Source: Aegicerativicinus sediminis (GTDB taxonomy: Bacteria; Bacteroidota; Bacteroidia; Flavobacteriales; Flavobacteriaceae). From it: DNA of 64,000 nucleotides. The notes under the pieces are model-generated. The model had not been told where the DNA came from. It saw nothing but the letters and a program-made list of their open reading frames with translations, and searched no databases. The stretch's first letter is position 1. Every line of letters starts with the position of its first letter. The translations under genes and the position numbers were made by a program. The DNA is taken from assembly GCF_015476115.1 (NCBI RefSeq), contig NZ_CP064295.1, positions 2,970,001-3,034,000 of the forward strand. The letters are read 5' to 3'. Shown one piece after another: positions 1 through 9,491 of this stretch.

Positions 1-1
1 T

Positions 2-1030
2 AAAGATGATGTTTATCACTATTATGGTAAAAACGGCAAAATTAAGTTGGCTAATCACCAAATGGTTTCCAAACCAGTTGCATTTATTTTAAGGGTTTGG
101 AGGAAGTTACGTAACAAAAGCTACACTGAATTAAACAATCATAAGGTGTATCAATCATTAACACATCACAATATTGATGTGTTATTAATTGAATATGGGA
201 GTCACGCCTTTAAATTATTACCATTTTTAAATAAGGTAAAAATTCCTTGGGTAGTCCATTTTCATGGGTACGATGCATATGTTAATTCAGTTATAAAAGA
301 TGCCAATAACTATGCGGAAGTTTTTAAGTCTGCTACTAAGATAATTGCGGTATCCCAAGACATGATGCAAAAGATAATATCCCTTGGATGCCCAAAGGAT
401 AAAATGGTTTACAATCCATACGGTCCAAATCCGAGATTCAGTAGTGTTGAAGCAAACTTTAAAAGTCAACAATTATTTGCTTTAGGTCGATTTACAGAAA
501 AAAAAGCACCACAATTAACCATACAAGCGTTCGCAAATGTTGTGGCAAAATACCCTAATGCTACATTATTTATGGGTGGTAAAGGGAAATTACTGAAATC
601 TTGTAAAGATTTGGTGAAAAAATTAGAAATTGAAGAAAATGTTGAATTTTTAGGTCAACTAGGACCTGCGGAAATCGAACATTACTTTGCTAACTCAATT
701 GCTTTTGTACAACATTCAGTAACCGCAGAGAATGGGGATAAAGAAGGTACACCTGTCGCCATATTAGAGGCCTCCTCGGCTGGTTTACCAATAATTGCTA
801 CACGTCATGCAGGAATTAAGGACACCGTAATAGAGGGTAAAACGGGCTTATTGTGCGATGAGAGAGACATTACTGCCATGGCCAAAAACATAGAACAGAT
901 TATAGGAAATCCTGAATTCGCCAAGGAAACGGGGAGAGAAGGAAGACGGTTCATTCAACAAAATTTTAGTTTAGAAAAACATATTTCTACCTTGCAGGAC
1001 ATCTTGGCTACAGCATGCAAAACCCCTTAG
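2..1030 (+). CDS. GT4-family glycosyltransferase, 5' end outside window
   Basis: Transfers a sugar from a nucleotide-sugar donor to a glycan acceptor at the inner face of the cytoplasmic membrane; donor and acceptor cannot be read. The frame is open from base 2 (reading K-D-D-V-Y-H-Y-Y-G), so the gene begins left of the window and the TTG at 47 is probably internal. The visible 342 residues include an N-terminal half with HFHGYDAY and a C-terminal GT-B half with the GT4 EX7E motif (EGTPVAILE) followed by the usual GLPIIAT/G-IKD loop. The stop overlaps the next gene start by 16 bases, which suggests translational coupling. Family is certain, specificity unknown. Confidence 0.88.
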   Translation, partial: KDDVYHYYGKNGKIKLANHQMVSKPVAFILRVWRKLRNKSYTELNNHKVYQSLTHHNIDVLLIEYGSHAFKLLPFLNKVKIPWVVHFHGYDAYVNSVIKDANNYAEVFKSATKIIAVSQDMMQKIISLGCPKDKMVYNPYGPNPRFSSVEANFKSQQLFALGRFTEKKAPQLTIQAFANVVAKYPNATLFMGGKGKLLKSCKDLVKKLEIEENVEFLGQLGPAEIEHYFANSIAFVQHSVTAENGDKEGTPVAILEASSAGLPIIATRHAGIKDTVIEGKTGLLCDERDITAMAKNIEQIIGNPEFAKETGREGRRFIQQNFSLEKHISTLQDILATACKTP

Positions 1031-1977
1031 TTTCCATAATCATACCCACCTATAATAGAGCGCATATAATAGGCGAAACTTTAGATAGTGTTTTAGCACA
1101 GACTTACACCAACTGGGAGTGTATAGTTGTGGATGATGGCAGTATGGATAATACTGAAAGTGTTGTACAAGAATATGTGGAAAAGGATGGTGGTTTCCAG
1201 TACCATAAGCGTCCTCAACATTATATGCCAGGAGGGAATGGTGCAAGAAATTATGGTTTTGATATAAGTAAGGGGAAGTATGTTCAGTGGTTCGACGATG
1301 ATGATATAATGCTACCTGAATTTATTCAGACCAAAATGGGTACCATTAATGCTAGTTTGGATTTGGTAATCTGTTCAGGATACAACGTTGATTCCAAATT
1401 ATCTTATCCTGAAGTAATTGATTTATCAATCAAGGAATATTTATTTAAAGATTATGTTCTTTGGAAAGCACAGATTTTAACACCTTCAATTTTGTTTAAA
1501 AAGGAGTTTTTATTGGGTAAAGATTTGTTTTCTAAAAAAATTTATAGGGGGCAAGAAAGTGAGTTTTTCTCTAGGTTATTTTTTAACCTTAAACCAAATC
1601 AATATGTCATTATTAATAAACCATTATTTTTATATAGACAACATAATAAAACTAAAACTCATTTAAACAGACAATATGTTGCAAAATTCAAGTCTTCCCA
1701 GAGTATAGTTGCTTATGAAAATTTAAAGCGCAGCATAAATTTGAACGATAGAGAATTAATAAATTACTGCTGCCAAATTCTATTTATTTATTTTTTTTCT
1801 GCATTAGACCATAAGGATATCAAAACTTCAAAATTTATTTATAAATCCCTATATCCTATTTTAAAAAAGAGGCACTTGAATATATATTTTGAATTTAGGG
1901 TTATTGGATTTGTATTGTTATTACTAAAAAAAGGTAGCTATGGATTAAGGCAAAGATGGAAAGCAGTTAATTTATAA
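1015..1977 (+). CDS. GT2-family glycosyltransferase
   Basis: Inverting GT-A glycosyltransferase of 320 residues. The N-terminal nucleotide-binding strand reads VSIIIPTYNRA, followed by VVDDGS, and the metal-binding DXD region is FDDDD near residue 93. The C-terminal half has no clear further domain. It overlaps the preceding GT4 gene by 16 bases and is followed two bases later by a paralogue whose first 100 residues are strikingly similar, so the pair looks like a tandem duplication with diverged acceptor halves. Sugar specificity is not predictable. Confidence 0.9.
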   Translation: MQNPLVSIIIPTYNRAHIIGETLDSVLAQTYTNWECIVVDDGSMDNTESVVQEYVEKDGGFQYHKRPQHYMPGGNGARNYGFDISKGKYVQWFDDDDIMLPEFIQTKMGTINASLDLVICSGYNVDSKLSYPEVIDLSIKEYLFKDYVLWKAQILTPSILFKKEFLLGKDLFSKKIYRGQESEFFSRLFFNLKPNQYVIINKPLFLYRQHNKTKTHLNRQYVAKFKSSQSIVAYENLKRSINLNDRELINYCCQILFIYFFSALDHKDIKTSKFIYKSLYPILKKRHLNIYFEFRVIGFVLLLLKKGSYGLRQRWKAVNL

Positions 1978-1979
1978 AA

Positions 1980-2921
1980 ATGTTACCGAAAGTTTCAATA
2001 ATTATACCTACATATAACAGGGGATCGATAATAGGGGAGACTCTAGACTCTATTTTGGTCCAAACCTATATGCATTGGGAATGTATCGTGGTTGATGATG
2101 GTAGTACGGATGATACTAAGGATGTCCTAAAAACTTATATAGAAAGAGATAGTCGATTTAAATATGTCATTAGACCAGACTATATGCCCAAAGGACCAAG
2201 TGCTTGTAGAAATTTAGGTTTTAAAAAAAGCAATGGTATCTATATAAATTTTTTTGATAGTGATGATTTGTTGGAGTCAAATGCCTACGAGAAGGCAATA
2301 AAAGAGTTTGACAGAGATACAGATGCTGTAATTATGAATTCAGCCTTAACGGAAATGGATTCAGGTCAATTTATCAGAAAAAACAATGTTTATTCTTCAA
2401 ATCTGTTAACTGACTATTTTGTTGGGAATATAACTTTTTTTGTTGGTGGCCCTGTTTGGAAACGTTCATTTTTAGATAAACAAGTAATGTTATTTGATGA
2501 GTCTATTCGAAATATAGATGATTGGGATTTTAATTTAAGGATGTTGTACGAAAAACCTAACCTAAAATTTTTGCTCAATGTTTCTATTTATTACCGGATC
2601 CATAAAAATTCATTATCCAAAGAAGTTTGGAAATTGAACAGGAAAGAAATTGTTTCAGAATTCAGAACCAGAGACAAGCATCTTAAATTGGTAAAGGGAA
2701 AAGAAAATGTAGATTATCCTTTGATAAAGGATTTTATCTTAAAACGTTATAGACGTTATTTAATAAGGTCAATGAAGAAAAATCCTAGTTTGACCCCTTT
2801 ATTGATAAGGAAATTGATAAGACAAGCACTGCATTTTGGTGATATCATTACTGCGTTAAAAAGTACTTTAGGATTTTTACTATATAAACTATCGGGTAAG
2901 GGCTATGCTTTTTTTAAGTAA
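1980..2921 (+). CDS. GT2-family glycosyltransferase (paralogue of the preceding gene)
   Basis: GT-A fold transferase of 313 residues. It shares VSIIIPTYNR, IIGETLDS, HWECIVVDDGSTDDT and a FDSDD metal site with the upstream gene, but the sequences part after about residue 105. It starts at an ATG two bases after the upstream stop. The likely role is addition of one residue to the repeat unit; the common origin of the pair is an inference from the shared N-terminal motifs. Confidence 0.9.
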   Translation: MLPKVSIIIPTYNRGSIIGETLDSILVQTYMHWECIVVDDGSTDDTKDVLKTYIERDSRFKYVIRPDYMPKGPSACRNLGFKKSNGIYINFFDSDDLLESNAYEKAIKEFDRDTDAVIMNSALTEMDSGQFIRKNNVYSSNLLTDYFVGNITFFVGGPVWKRSFLDKQVMLFDESIRNIDDWDFNLRMLYEKPNLKFLLNVSIYYRIHKNSLSKEVWKLNRKEIVSEFRTRDKHLKLVKGKENVDYPLIKDFILKRYRRYLIRSMKKNPSLTPLLIRKLIRQALHFGDIITALKSTLGFLLYKLSGKGYAFFK

Positions 2922-2951
2922 TAGAAAAATTAGAATAATTAAATTTAAAGA

Positions 2952-4028
2952 ATGAAGATTTTATATGCTTATGATAAAATGCCTACAACTTACCAAGCTT
3001 ATCTATTACAGCTTTTAGAGGTGCTGAAAAGAGATGTAGATGTAGAGGTGTTGTCTTATAACAGCGATGCAAATGTAGAGCATACCGTAACATCTTCTGA
3101 TCTTAGCTTTAGATTGCATCGATTGGCTTATAGGGCCAAGCTTTCCAAATTCCCCTATTTAGATATTAAAATAATGAGCGAATATGATATCGTTCATTTA
3201 CAGCATAGTTATTTATTTCCTAAGATAGAACCATTTATAAACAGCAATATTAAAAGACCAAAAATTGTTATCACATTAAGAGGAGGAGATACCTATATCA
3301 GGCCTTGGCTTTATAAAAACTGGGAATTTTTTTTTAAATCCCAATCTCATTGTATAGACGCTTTTATAACGGTTAGCGAACACCAAAAAAACTATTTACA
3401 ACGTTGGGGCGTACCTGAGTATAAAATTCATGTCATCCCGGTTTCTATAGGTCCCAAAACTTTTGCCTTACCCAAATATCCTTCACAGGGAACCATTAAA
3501 ATTGTATCGGCTCATCGAATGTGCTGGGAAAAAAATATAGAAGGTAATTTAAGGACTATCAAGATTTTGAAGGAACGAGGAATGGAAATTCACTACGATA
3601 TTTTTGGGGATGGAAGGGATAAAGATCAGTTATATTTTTTAGTGGATAAATATGATTTGGGGAAAGAGGTCAATATTTTTGGAAAAATTGAAAATAGAGC
3701 GTTTAAAAATAGACTGGCCAAGTATGATATTTTTTTACAACTAAGTCATTCCGAAGCTTTTGGCGCTTCAGTTATAGAAGCGCAATCCATGGGCGTTCCA
3801 GCAATTATTTCAAACGCTGGCGGTTTGCCAGAAACAATTTTGGAAAATGTCAGTGGTTATTGTGTCGATTCTTACAGGCCCGAACAGGCGGCTGAACACA
3901 TTATAGACCTGGTAACCAATAAAGAAAAATTCCTTTCATTTTCAAAAGCTGCCATAGAACATAGTAATGCAAATTTCACCACAGCCCAAGAAGCTAAAAG
4001 GTTAATTAATCTTTATAAAAGTTTATAA
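2952..4028 (+). CDS. GT4-family glycosyltransferase
   Basis: GT-B fold retaining glycosyltransferase, 358 residues, a normal length for GT4. The N-terminal half carries LRGGDTYIRPW and ITVSEHQKNYL; the C-terminal half has IVSAHRMCWEKNIEG, the donor-site EX7E motif EAFGASVIE and the AGGLPE loop. It follows the GT2 pair after a 30-base gap. A 143-base AT-rich gap separates it from the next module, so a transcription boundary here is possible. Donor unknown. Confidence 0.9.
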   Translation: MKILYAYDKMPTTYQAYLLQLLEVLKRDVDVEVLSYNSDANVEHTVTSSDLSFRLHRLAYRAKLSKFPYLDIKIMSEYDIVHLQHSYLFPKIEPFINSNIKRPKIVITLRGGDTYIRPWLYKNWEFFFKSQSHCIDAFITVSEHQKNYLQRWGVPEYKIHVIPVSIGPKTFALPKYPSQGTIKIVSAHRMCWEKNIEGNLRTIKILKERGMEIHYDIFGDGRDKDQLYFLVDKYDLGKEVNIFGKIENRAFKNRLAKYDIFLQLSHSEAFGASVIEAQSMGVPAIISNAGGLPETILENVSGYCVDSYRPEQAAEHIIDLVTNKEKFLSFSKAAIEHSNANFTTAQEAKRLINLYKSL

Positions 4029-4171
4029 AATCGAAGAAATTAAATTTTGAGATTTGATAATTTAGGCAATGATTAAAAAATATCATTTTTATTCTTTTAT
4101 AGTTGTTTAAAAACATTGAAACCAAGGTGCATAATATTGGTATTATTTAAATTGAAAGTATCATTACATAA

Positions 4172-4840
4172 ATGAAGTCCGAGAAAATAATAATTTTTGG
4201 TTCGTCTGGGCATGCAAAAAGCATCGCTGAAACATTGGAAAAACTTGGTTTTGACATTATTGGTTTTATTGACTCTTACTTGCCAAAAGGGAAGAATGTG
4301 TTAGGCTATAAAACAATTGGTAACGAGAACGAATTGATTGATTGTCAGATTAAATACGGTACCAATAACATTGTTGTTGGAGTAGGTGATATTCAAGGAA
4401 GAAAGGAAGTTGTTGAAAAAATTAGAAAACTGAATCCCGATATAGTTTTCCCCCCTGTCATATCCCCTGAAGCCAAAGTTTCAAAATATGCAAGAATTGG
4501 AGAAGGCACAGTTATTTTGTGCAATTCTTTCGTTAACGTCGAATGTGTTATTGGAAAATTTTGCATTGTAAATACTGCAAGTATTATTGAACATAACACA
4601 GTCATTTCTGATTTTTGCACGATTTCTCCGGCTGTAAATATTGGAGGTGATGTTAAAATTGATGAATTTACGTTTATTGGGTCATCTGCAACAATAATTC
4701 AAAAACGAAAAATAGGTAAGTGTGTTGTGGTAGGGGCAGGTGCGATCGTTACAAGAAATATTCCAGATAAGGTGTTGGCAGTAGGAATTCCCGCAATTGT
4801 AAAACAAGAAAATTACTCGAATAATCAAATATTTCGCTGA
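4172..4840 (+). CDS. NeuD/PglD-like sugar O/N-acyltransferase (left-handed beta-helix)
   Basis: The protein of 222 residues has an N-terminal Rossmann-like PglD_N segment (IIIFGSSGHAKSIAE) and a C-terminal left-handed beta-helix of hexapeptide repeats (for example IGEGTVI, IGGDVKI, VGAGAIV). Relatives acetylate an amino sugar or sialic acid with acetyl-CoA. The catalytic His of the helix domain is probably the one in EHNTVI, which matches the family pattern. The stop codon shares one base with the ATG of the polyprenyl-phosphate GT2 gene, tying it to that module; it may acylate the sugar that module transfers. The exact substrate is inferred only loosely. Confidence 0.82.
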   Translation: MKSEKIIIFGSSGHAKSIAETLEKLGFDIIGFIDSYLPKGKNVLGYKTIGNENELIDCQIKYGTNNIVVGVGDIQGRKEVVEKIRKLNPDIVFPPVISPEAKVSKYARIGEGTVILCNSFVNVECVIGKFCIVNTASIIEHNTVISDFCTISPAVNIGGDVKIDEFTFIGSSATIIQKRKIGKCVVVGAGAIVTRNIPDKVLAVGIPAIVKQENYSNNQIFR

Positions 4841-5790
4841 TGAAAAAAATAGATATCTCAATAATTATTCCTGTTTTTTTTAATGAAGGGAGCATACGAT
4901 CAACTTATGACGTACTTAAAAATGAGGTGTTTATAAAATTTCCACAATTAATCTTTGAAATAATATTTATTGATGATGGCTCAGGGGACAATTCATTCAA
5001 AGAAATGTGTGAAGTTAAAAGTATGGATAGTAGTGTACAACTAATCCGATTTACACGGAACTTTGGACAGGTTTCAGCATTTTATGCAGGATATGAAAAA
5101 GCGAAAGGTGAAGCGTGCTTAAATATTGCTGCAGATCTTCAAGACCCGACCGATTTAATAATAAATATTGTCAATAGTTACATCAACAGAGAGGCGCAAA
5201 TTATTGCAGGAAAACGTATTGATCGAGACGAAAGTTTTTACAGAAAAAAAACGTCTCAAATGTTTTATTTCTTTATGCAAAAGTTGAGTTTTCCAAAAAT
5301 GCCCAAAGGCGGTTTTGATGTTGTCTTGATTGATCAAGTTGTTAAAAAGTTTCTTCTTGACTCTAACGATGTGAATCCATTTTGGCAAGGACAAATATTG
5401 TGGCCCGGTTATAGCATTAAGTTTATTCCTTATCAAAGAAAAAAACGGGAAATTGGGTCATCCAAATGGTCCTTTAGCAAGAAGGTAAAATACTTATTAG
5501 ATGGTATACTAAACTATTCTTATACCCCATTAAGATTTATATCCATTATAGGAATTCTAACATTTATGTTGGGTATTCTTTATGCTATTATTATAACTAT
5601 TGCCTACTTTTTCGGCAATACTCCTTTTCAAGGTTGGGCTCCATTGATGATAATCGTTCTATTATTCTCAGGGCTACAGTTATTAATGCTCGGAGTTATT
5701 GGAGAGTATTTATGGAGGGCCTTAGAACAAGTAAAAAATAGGCCAAAATTTATTATCAAAGATGAGTTAACAAAAAAGGAAACAAGATAA
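4840..5790 (+). CDS. Polyprenyl-phosphate glycosyltransferase, GtrB/ArnC/DPM1-like GT2
   Basis: Family members move a sugar from a nucleotide donor onto undecaprenyl phosphate for use on the periplasmic side. The 316-residue protein has the family layout: a GT-A domain beginning ISIIIPVFFNEG, the FIDDGS strand, the metal site AADLQDP near residue 98, an amphipathic stretch, then two C-terminal membrane helices at about 227-300. It lies directly before a large GT-C-like membrane protein, the usual partner that uses the lipid-linked sugar. Conserved Arg and Lys residues after the metal site (GKRIDRDE) also fit. Confidence 0.88.
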   Translation: MKKIDISIIIPVFFNEGSIRSTYDVLKNEVFIKFPQLIFEIIFIDDGSGDNSFKEMCEVKSMDSSVQLIRFTRNFGQVSAFYAGYEKAKGEACLNIAADLQDPTDLIINIVNSYINREAQIIAGKRIDRDESFYRKKTSQMFYFFMQKLSFPKMPKGGFDVVLIDQVVKKFLLDSNDVNPFWQGQILWPGYSIKFIPYQRKKREIGSSKWSFSKKVKYLLDGILNYSYTPLRFISIIGILTFMLGILYAIIITIAYFFGNTPFQGWAPLMIIVLLFSGLQLLMLGVIGEYLWRALEQVKNRPKFIIKDELTKKETR

Positions 5791-5792
5791 GA

Positions 5793-7499
5793 ATGAGATT
5801 GTGTGTACCAACGACTCTTCAAAAGAAAATACTCTATCTTGTTATCTTTTTATATCCTGTGTTATTCATATTTCAAGGAGGAGATTTAACCGATGTTGGA
5901 TTTTTCGCCATGACGTATCAAAATTTTTTTTATGAATTACAGTTGGGTAATACCAATAGCATTTCCATTCTAAGTGATTTTATCGGTGCATCTTGGCTTA
6001 CTTTATTTCCAAATCTGGGAATAATTGGCTTAAAATTTCTATCTCTAATATTTTTTTATTTTTCTGTTGGCCTAATCTATCTGATACTTAAAAATTTAAC
6101 AGAAAAGCGATTACTGTTGTGGTTGGGGATATTTTGCGGAATTGTATTTGCCACACGAAATAGTTCTTTTGAATTTGGTAGGGATGAAGCTTCGTGGCTT
6201 TTTCTGATTCTTACAAGTTTTGTTGCGATCAAGGGGTTAACTTCAAGAAGAAAAATTTTCTTTTACTATTCTGGAATATTATTTGTTTTGGCTTGTCTTA
6301 GTAGATTTCCGAATATTGGTTTTATCCTATTATTCCCTTTTGCTTTAATATATTTTCAAGTCGGTAAGTGGAAGTCATTTTCTATCAAATATTTGTGGCT
6401 TCCTTTCAAACAATACGTATTATTTCTTTTAGGAACGATTACCGCGCTTATGGTAGTTTTATTAATTTTCAAATCCCTTAATATCTATCATATATTTTTA
6501 AAAAATTTAGATGTAATTAGAAACTCAGCGGATAATGCATCGGTCTCTAGTTACTCAATGGCGCATCTAATCCAGAGCTATCTCCGTGAAAGCTTTGTTT
6601 TTTTACCCCACCTTTTATCTGTCGTGTTCTTAATTCTTACCACATCATTAATTTATAAATATTCAACAAAAAAAGGAAATTATTTAGGCCTAGTTGTATT
6701 TGTAATATTGTTGTTTTGCTCAGGCCTTTTTATTTTTCTAGATTTTTCTTCTCGTAACAATATTAAATATTTAGTCCCTGCCTTTTGCGCATTTCCATTA
6801 ACAATCTCAATAATAAGAAGGGATAAATTTAGCCCAATAGTTGTGATTTTCTCTTTATTGGCCCTAACCCAGGTAGTTGGATCTAATACAGGATTATTTT
6901 ACAAACTTTCAAAAGGATTTATGGTACTATTACCATTATCAATACTAATCCTTTCTGAAACGAAAAAAATAGAACTCAAAAACCTATGCATACTAACAAA
7001 ACCTGTATTAATTATTGGGGTCCTCTATATATTTTTTTTTAGTATTGTAACCCGTTTAGGAAGTATTTATCATGTTGATACAGGCATAACATCAAGGTTT
7101 CGATGTATATATCCTGTGGAACATAAAAAAATGATAGGAATTCTGACTACAAAGGAGAATGCCTCACACATAAAACAATTAAGTAATGCAATAGAAAACA
7201 ATATTTCTGAAGGTGAAAACCTTTTTATTTATGGCCACCAACCAATGTTCTATTATTTAACAAAAACAGCTCCTCCGATTAAAAAATTCTGGTTAACAAA
7301 TAATTACATCCAAATTGATGAGCTTTTTAATTCTTTGGAGAAAAGTATAAATTCAACAAAGAAATATCCTATGATTGTTGATACAAAACAAAATATAATG
7401 GGAAATGAAGGACAAAGAAGGTTCGAGCAGTTTTTGAAAGAATATGGATATAAGCAGATAGAGAATAGAAGAAATTTTGATATTTGGAAGAAGTTCTAA
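5793..7499 (+). CDS. Multi-pass membrane protein, probable GT-C glycosyltransferase
   Basis: Protein of 568 residues with about eleven hydrophobic segments and a soluble C-terminal region of roughly 130 residues. The first extracytoplasmic loop has GGDLTDVGFFA, similar in place to the acidic catalytic loop of GT-C enzymes (ArnT, PMT, GtrC types). It starts two bases after the GtrB-like gene, so a lipid-linked sugar transfer from the outer leaflet to a glycan is the natural reading. I see no decisive family signature, so a general dolichyl-phosphate-mannose-type transferase is the safest call. A flippase role is less likely because of the large C-terminal domain. Confidence 0.62.
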   Translation: MRLCVPTTLQKKILYLVIFLYPVLFIFQGGDLTDVGFFAMTYQNFFYELQLGNTNSISILSDFIGASWLTLFPNLGIIGLKFLSLIFFYFSVGLIYLILKNLTEKRLLLWLGIFCGIVFATRNSSFEFGRDEASWLFLILTSFVAIKGLTSRRKIFFYYSGILFVLACLSRFPNIGFILLFPFALIYFQVGKWKSFSIKYLWLPFKQYVLFLLGTITALMVVLLIFKSLNIYHIFLKNLDVIRNSADNASVSSYSMAHLIQSYLRESFVFLPHLLSVVFLILTTSLIYKYSTKKGNYLGLVVFVILLFCSGLFIFLDFSSRNNIKYLVPAFCAFPLTISIIRRDKFSPIVVIFSLLALTQVVGSNTGLFYKLSKGFMVLLPLSILILSETKKIELKNLCILTKPVLIIGVLYIFFFSIVTRLGSIYHVDTGITSRFRCIYPVEHKKMIGILTTKENASHIKQLSNAIENNISEGENLFIYGHQPMFYYLTKTAPPIKKFWLTNNYIQIDELFNSLEKSINSTKKYPMIVDTKQNIMGNEGQRRFEQFLKEYGYKQIENRRNFDIWKKF

Positions 7500-7627
7500 A
7501 ATCCTGTAGCATTTTCAATAATTTTAACTTTATAAATGGACTAGAGCATTGTACAAATTTAATCTTAGTTTTATTGTTGTAACGTTAGAAGTTTAATTAT
7601 TTCTGGTTCAAAAATCTAAAAATAGAA

Positions 7628-7644
7628 AAGCAAAATATTTGCTT
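7628..7644. repeat. Short perfect inverted repeat in the intergenic gap
   Basis: AAGCAAA and TTTGCTT flank a three-base spacer inside the 232-base gap 7500-7731. A short T-run follows ten bases on. It could be a weak terminator of the GT-C module or a regulator half-site pair; the AT-rich stem makes either weak. Nothing else recognisable is in this gap. Confidence 0.3.
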
Positions 7645-7731
7645 ATGCTGTTTTTCTAACCTAAGTAAGGAAAAATGAGGCTTAATCTGCTCTATCTTAT
7701 ATAATCCATTTGAATTAAGCACAATAATTAT

Positions 7732-8805
7732 ATGATTCACGTAACCAAAACCTTTTTACCTCCACAAGAAATTTATCAAAGCATCCTTAAACGTGCTTGG
7801 GATAACAATTGGATTACTAATAGGGGAGAATTGGTTCTGGAACTTGAGGATAAGTTAAAGACCTATTTAAAGGTTCCAAATATGATTGCTGCCACCAATG
7901 GAACCTTACCATTGCAGATTGCAATAAAAGCATTGAATTTAACTGGAGAGATCATTACCACCTCCTTTAGTTATGTGGCCACTACCTCTAGTATAGTCTG
8001 GGAAGGCTGCAAACCCATATTTGTTGATATACATCCAGAATATTTAACCATTGATGAAACAAAAATAGAGGCAGCAATAACCCCAAAGACATCTGCTATA
8101 TTGGCAACACATGTATTTGGTAACCCATGTCATGTGGAGGCAATCGAGGCTATAGCTAGAAAACATAATTTAAAAGTCATCTACGATGCTGCCCATTGTT
8201 TTGGAGTAAATTATAAGGGCGAAAGCATCTTTAATTACGGAGATATAAGCAGCTGTAGTTTTCATGCAACTAAAATCTTCCATACTGGGGAAGGGGGTGC
8301 TCTGTTTTGTAAGCAACAAGATCTATATAATACGCTATTTTATCATCATAATTTCGGACATAAGGGACATGAGGATTTTCAGGGCTTAGGAATAAACGCC
8401 AAAATGAGCGAATTACAAGCTGCTATGGGCTTGGCAGTTTTTCCTTTTATGCCGCAAATTATGGAATGGCGAAGAAGGGTGGTTCAAGTTTACGAAAACG
8501 AACTGAATTTTACAAAGTTGACATTTTTAAAGATTAGGGAACATACAGTTTGGAATTATAGTTATTATCCCATTGTTTTTGAATCTGAGCATACATTAAA
8601 GAAAGCCATGAAAAGATTACAAGAAAACGATATTTACCCAAGACGTTACTTTTATCCCGCCCTTCACAATTTACCTTATTTAAATACCCCTGAAATGCCC
8701 ATTTCTGAATTAGTAGCACGGCGTATACTCTGTTTGCCGCTGTCTCATGACCTATCAGATAAAGACACGAAGAAAATCTGTAAACTTGTTAATGCTGTAT
8801 TATGA
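7732..8805 (+). CDS. DegT/DnrJ/EryC1/StrS sugar aminotransferase, probable dTDP-4-keto-6-deoxyhexose type
   Basis: PLP-dependent fold-type I aminotransferase of 357 residues that converts a nucleotide keto-sugar to an amino sugar. The PLP lysine is K181 in FHATKIFHTGEGG, and D152 and H155 (YDAAH) fit the cofactor pocket of the family. It is somewhat shorter than many members but complete from the N-terminal NWITNRGE substrate motif to the C-terminal LPLSHDL. Three genes on lies a WecF homologue and between them a GNAT, so the best inference is a WecE-like role making dTDP-4-amino-4,6-dideoxygalactose. A VioA-like (Qui4N) product is the alternative. The stop overlaps the next start by four bases. 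Confidence 0.88.
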   Translation: MIHVTKTFLPPQEIYQSILKRAWDNNWITNRGELVLELEDKLKTYLKVPNMIAATNGTLPLQIAIKALNLTGEIITTSFSYVATTSSIVWEGCKPIFVDIHPEYLTIDETKIEAAITPKTSAILATHVFGNPCHVEAIEAIARKHNLKVIYDAAHCFGVNYKGESIFNYGDISSCSFHATKIFHTGEGGALFCKQQDLYNTLFYHHNFGHKGHEDFQGLGINAKMSELQAAMGLAVFPFMPQIMEWRRRVVQVYENELNFTKLTFLKIREHTVWNYSYYPIVFESEHTLKKAMKRLQENDIYPRRYFYPALHNLPYLNTPEMPISELVARRILCLPLSHDLSDKDTKKICKLVNAVL

Positions 8806-9491
8806 AAGTTGCTTTAATGCAGCCTTATTTCTTTCCTTACCTTGGGTATTTTCAATTGATCCATGCTGTTGATGTGTTTGTGGTGTATGACGATGTTAAT
8901 TTTAAAAAACAAAGTTGGATTACACGGAATAATATTTTAGTAAATGGTAGAGCATTGAGAATTAATTTAGTTGTTGAAGGGGCCAGTTCCTTCAAAAAAA
9001 TATATGAGATAAATAGAAATGTTGATGGTATTAAATGGTTAAAAACAATTGAACAATCGTATACAAAGGCTCCTTATTTTGGATATGTATATCCATTGAT
9101 TGAAAATATTGCGACCAATACCGAAAAAAGTTTATCCAAATTTCTTTTATTCTCATTGCAATTATTAACTGATTATTTAGATATAAAAACAATATTCAAA
9201 TTGTCCTCGGAAGTAGAAAAGGATATTAATTTAAAGGGAGAAGACAAAGTGATAGCTATTTGTAAATCACTAAACGCTACAAATTATATTAATGCCATAG
9301 GAGGTCAAAATCTATACAATAAAGACGCTTTCACCAAAAATGATATTGACCTAAATTTTATCAAAACAAATCCAATCTCCTACAATCAGTTTGGCAATTC
9401 GTTTGTACCTGGGTTGTCCATAATAGATGTTTTGATGTTTAATAGTAAAGAAACAGTCATAGGACTATTAAACGACTATAAGTTGATATGA
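8802..9491 (+). CDS. WbqC-family protein
   Basis: Member of the WbqC-like family (229 residues), recognised by the opening LMQPYFFPYLGYFQLI and the following YDDVNFKKQSWITRN block. Family members sit in O-antigen and capsule loci beside DegT aminotransferases; their reaction is not firmly established. It is coupled to both neighbours by four-base overlaps, which places it in the amino-sugar module. No membrane segments or signal peptide are visible, so it is cytoplasmic. A role in modifying the 4-amino sugar is plausible but unproven. Confidence 0.85.
   Translation: MKVALMQPYFFPYLGYFQLIHAVDVFVVYDDVNFKKQSWITRNNILVNGRALRINLVVEGASSFKKIYEINRNVDGIKWLKTIEQSYTKAPYFGYVYPLIENIATNTEKSLSKFLLFSLQLLTDYLDIKTIFKLSSEVEKDINLKGEDKVIAICKSLNATNYINAIGGQNLYNKDAFTKNDIDLNFIKTNPISYNQFGNSFVPGLSIIDVLMFNSKETVIGLLNDYKLI

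Noticed and set aside
47-1030. TTG at 47 as true start of the first glycosyltransferase
   Set aside because: The frame is open to the window edge and the N-terminal part expected of GT4 enzymes would be missing.
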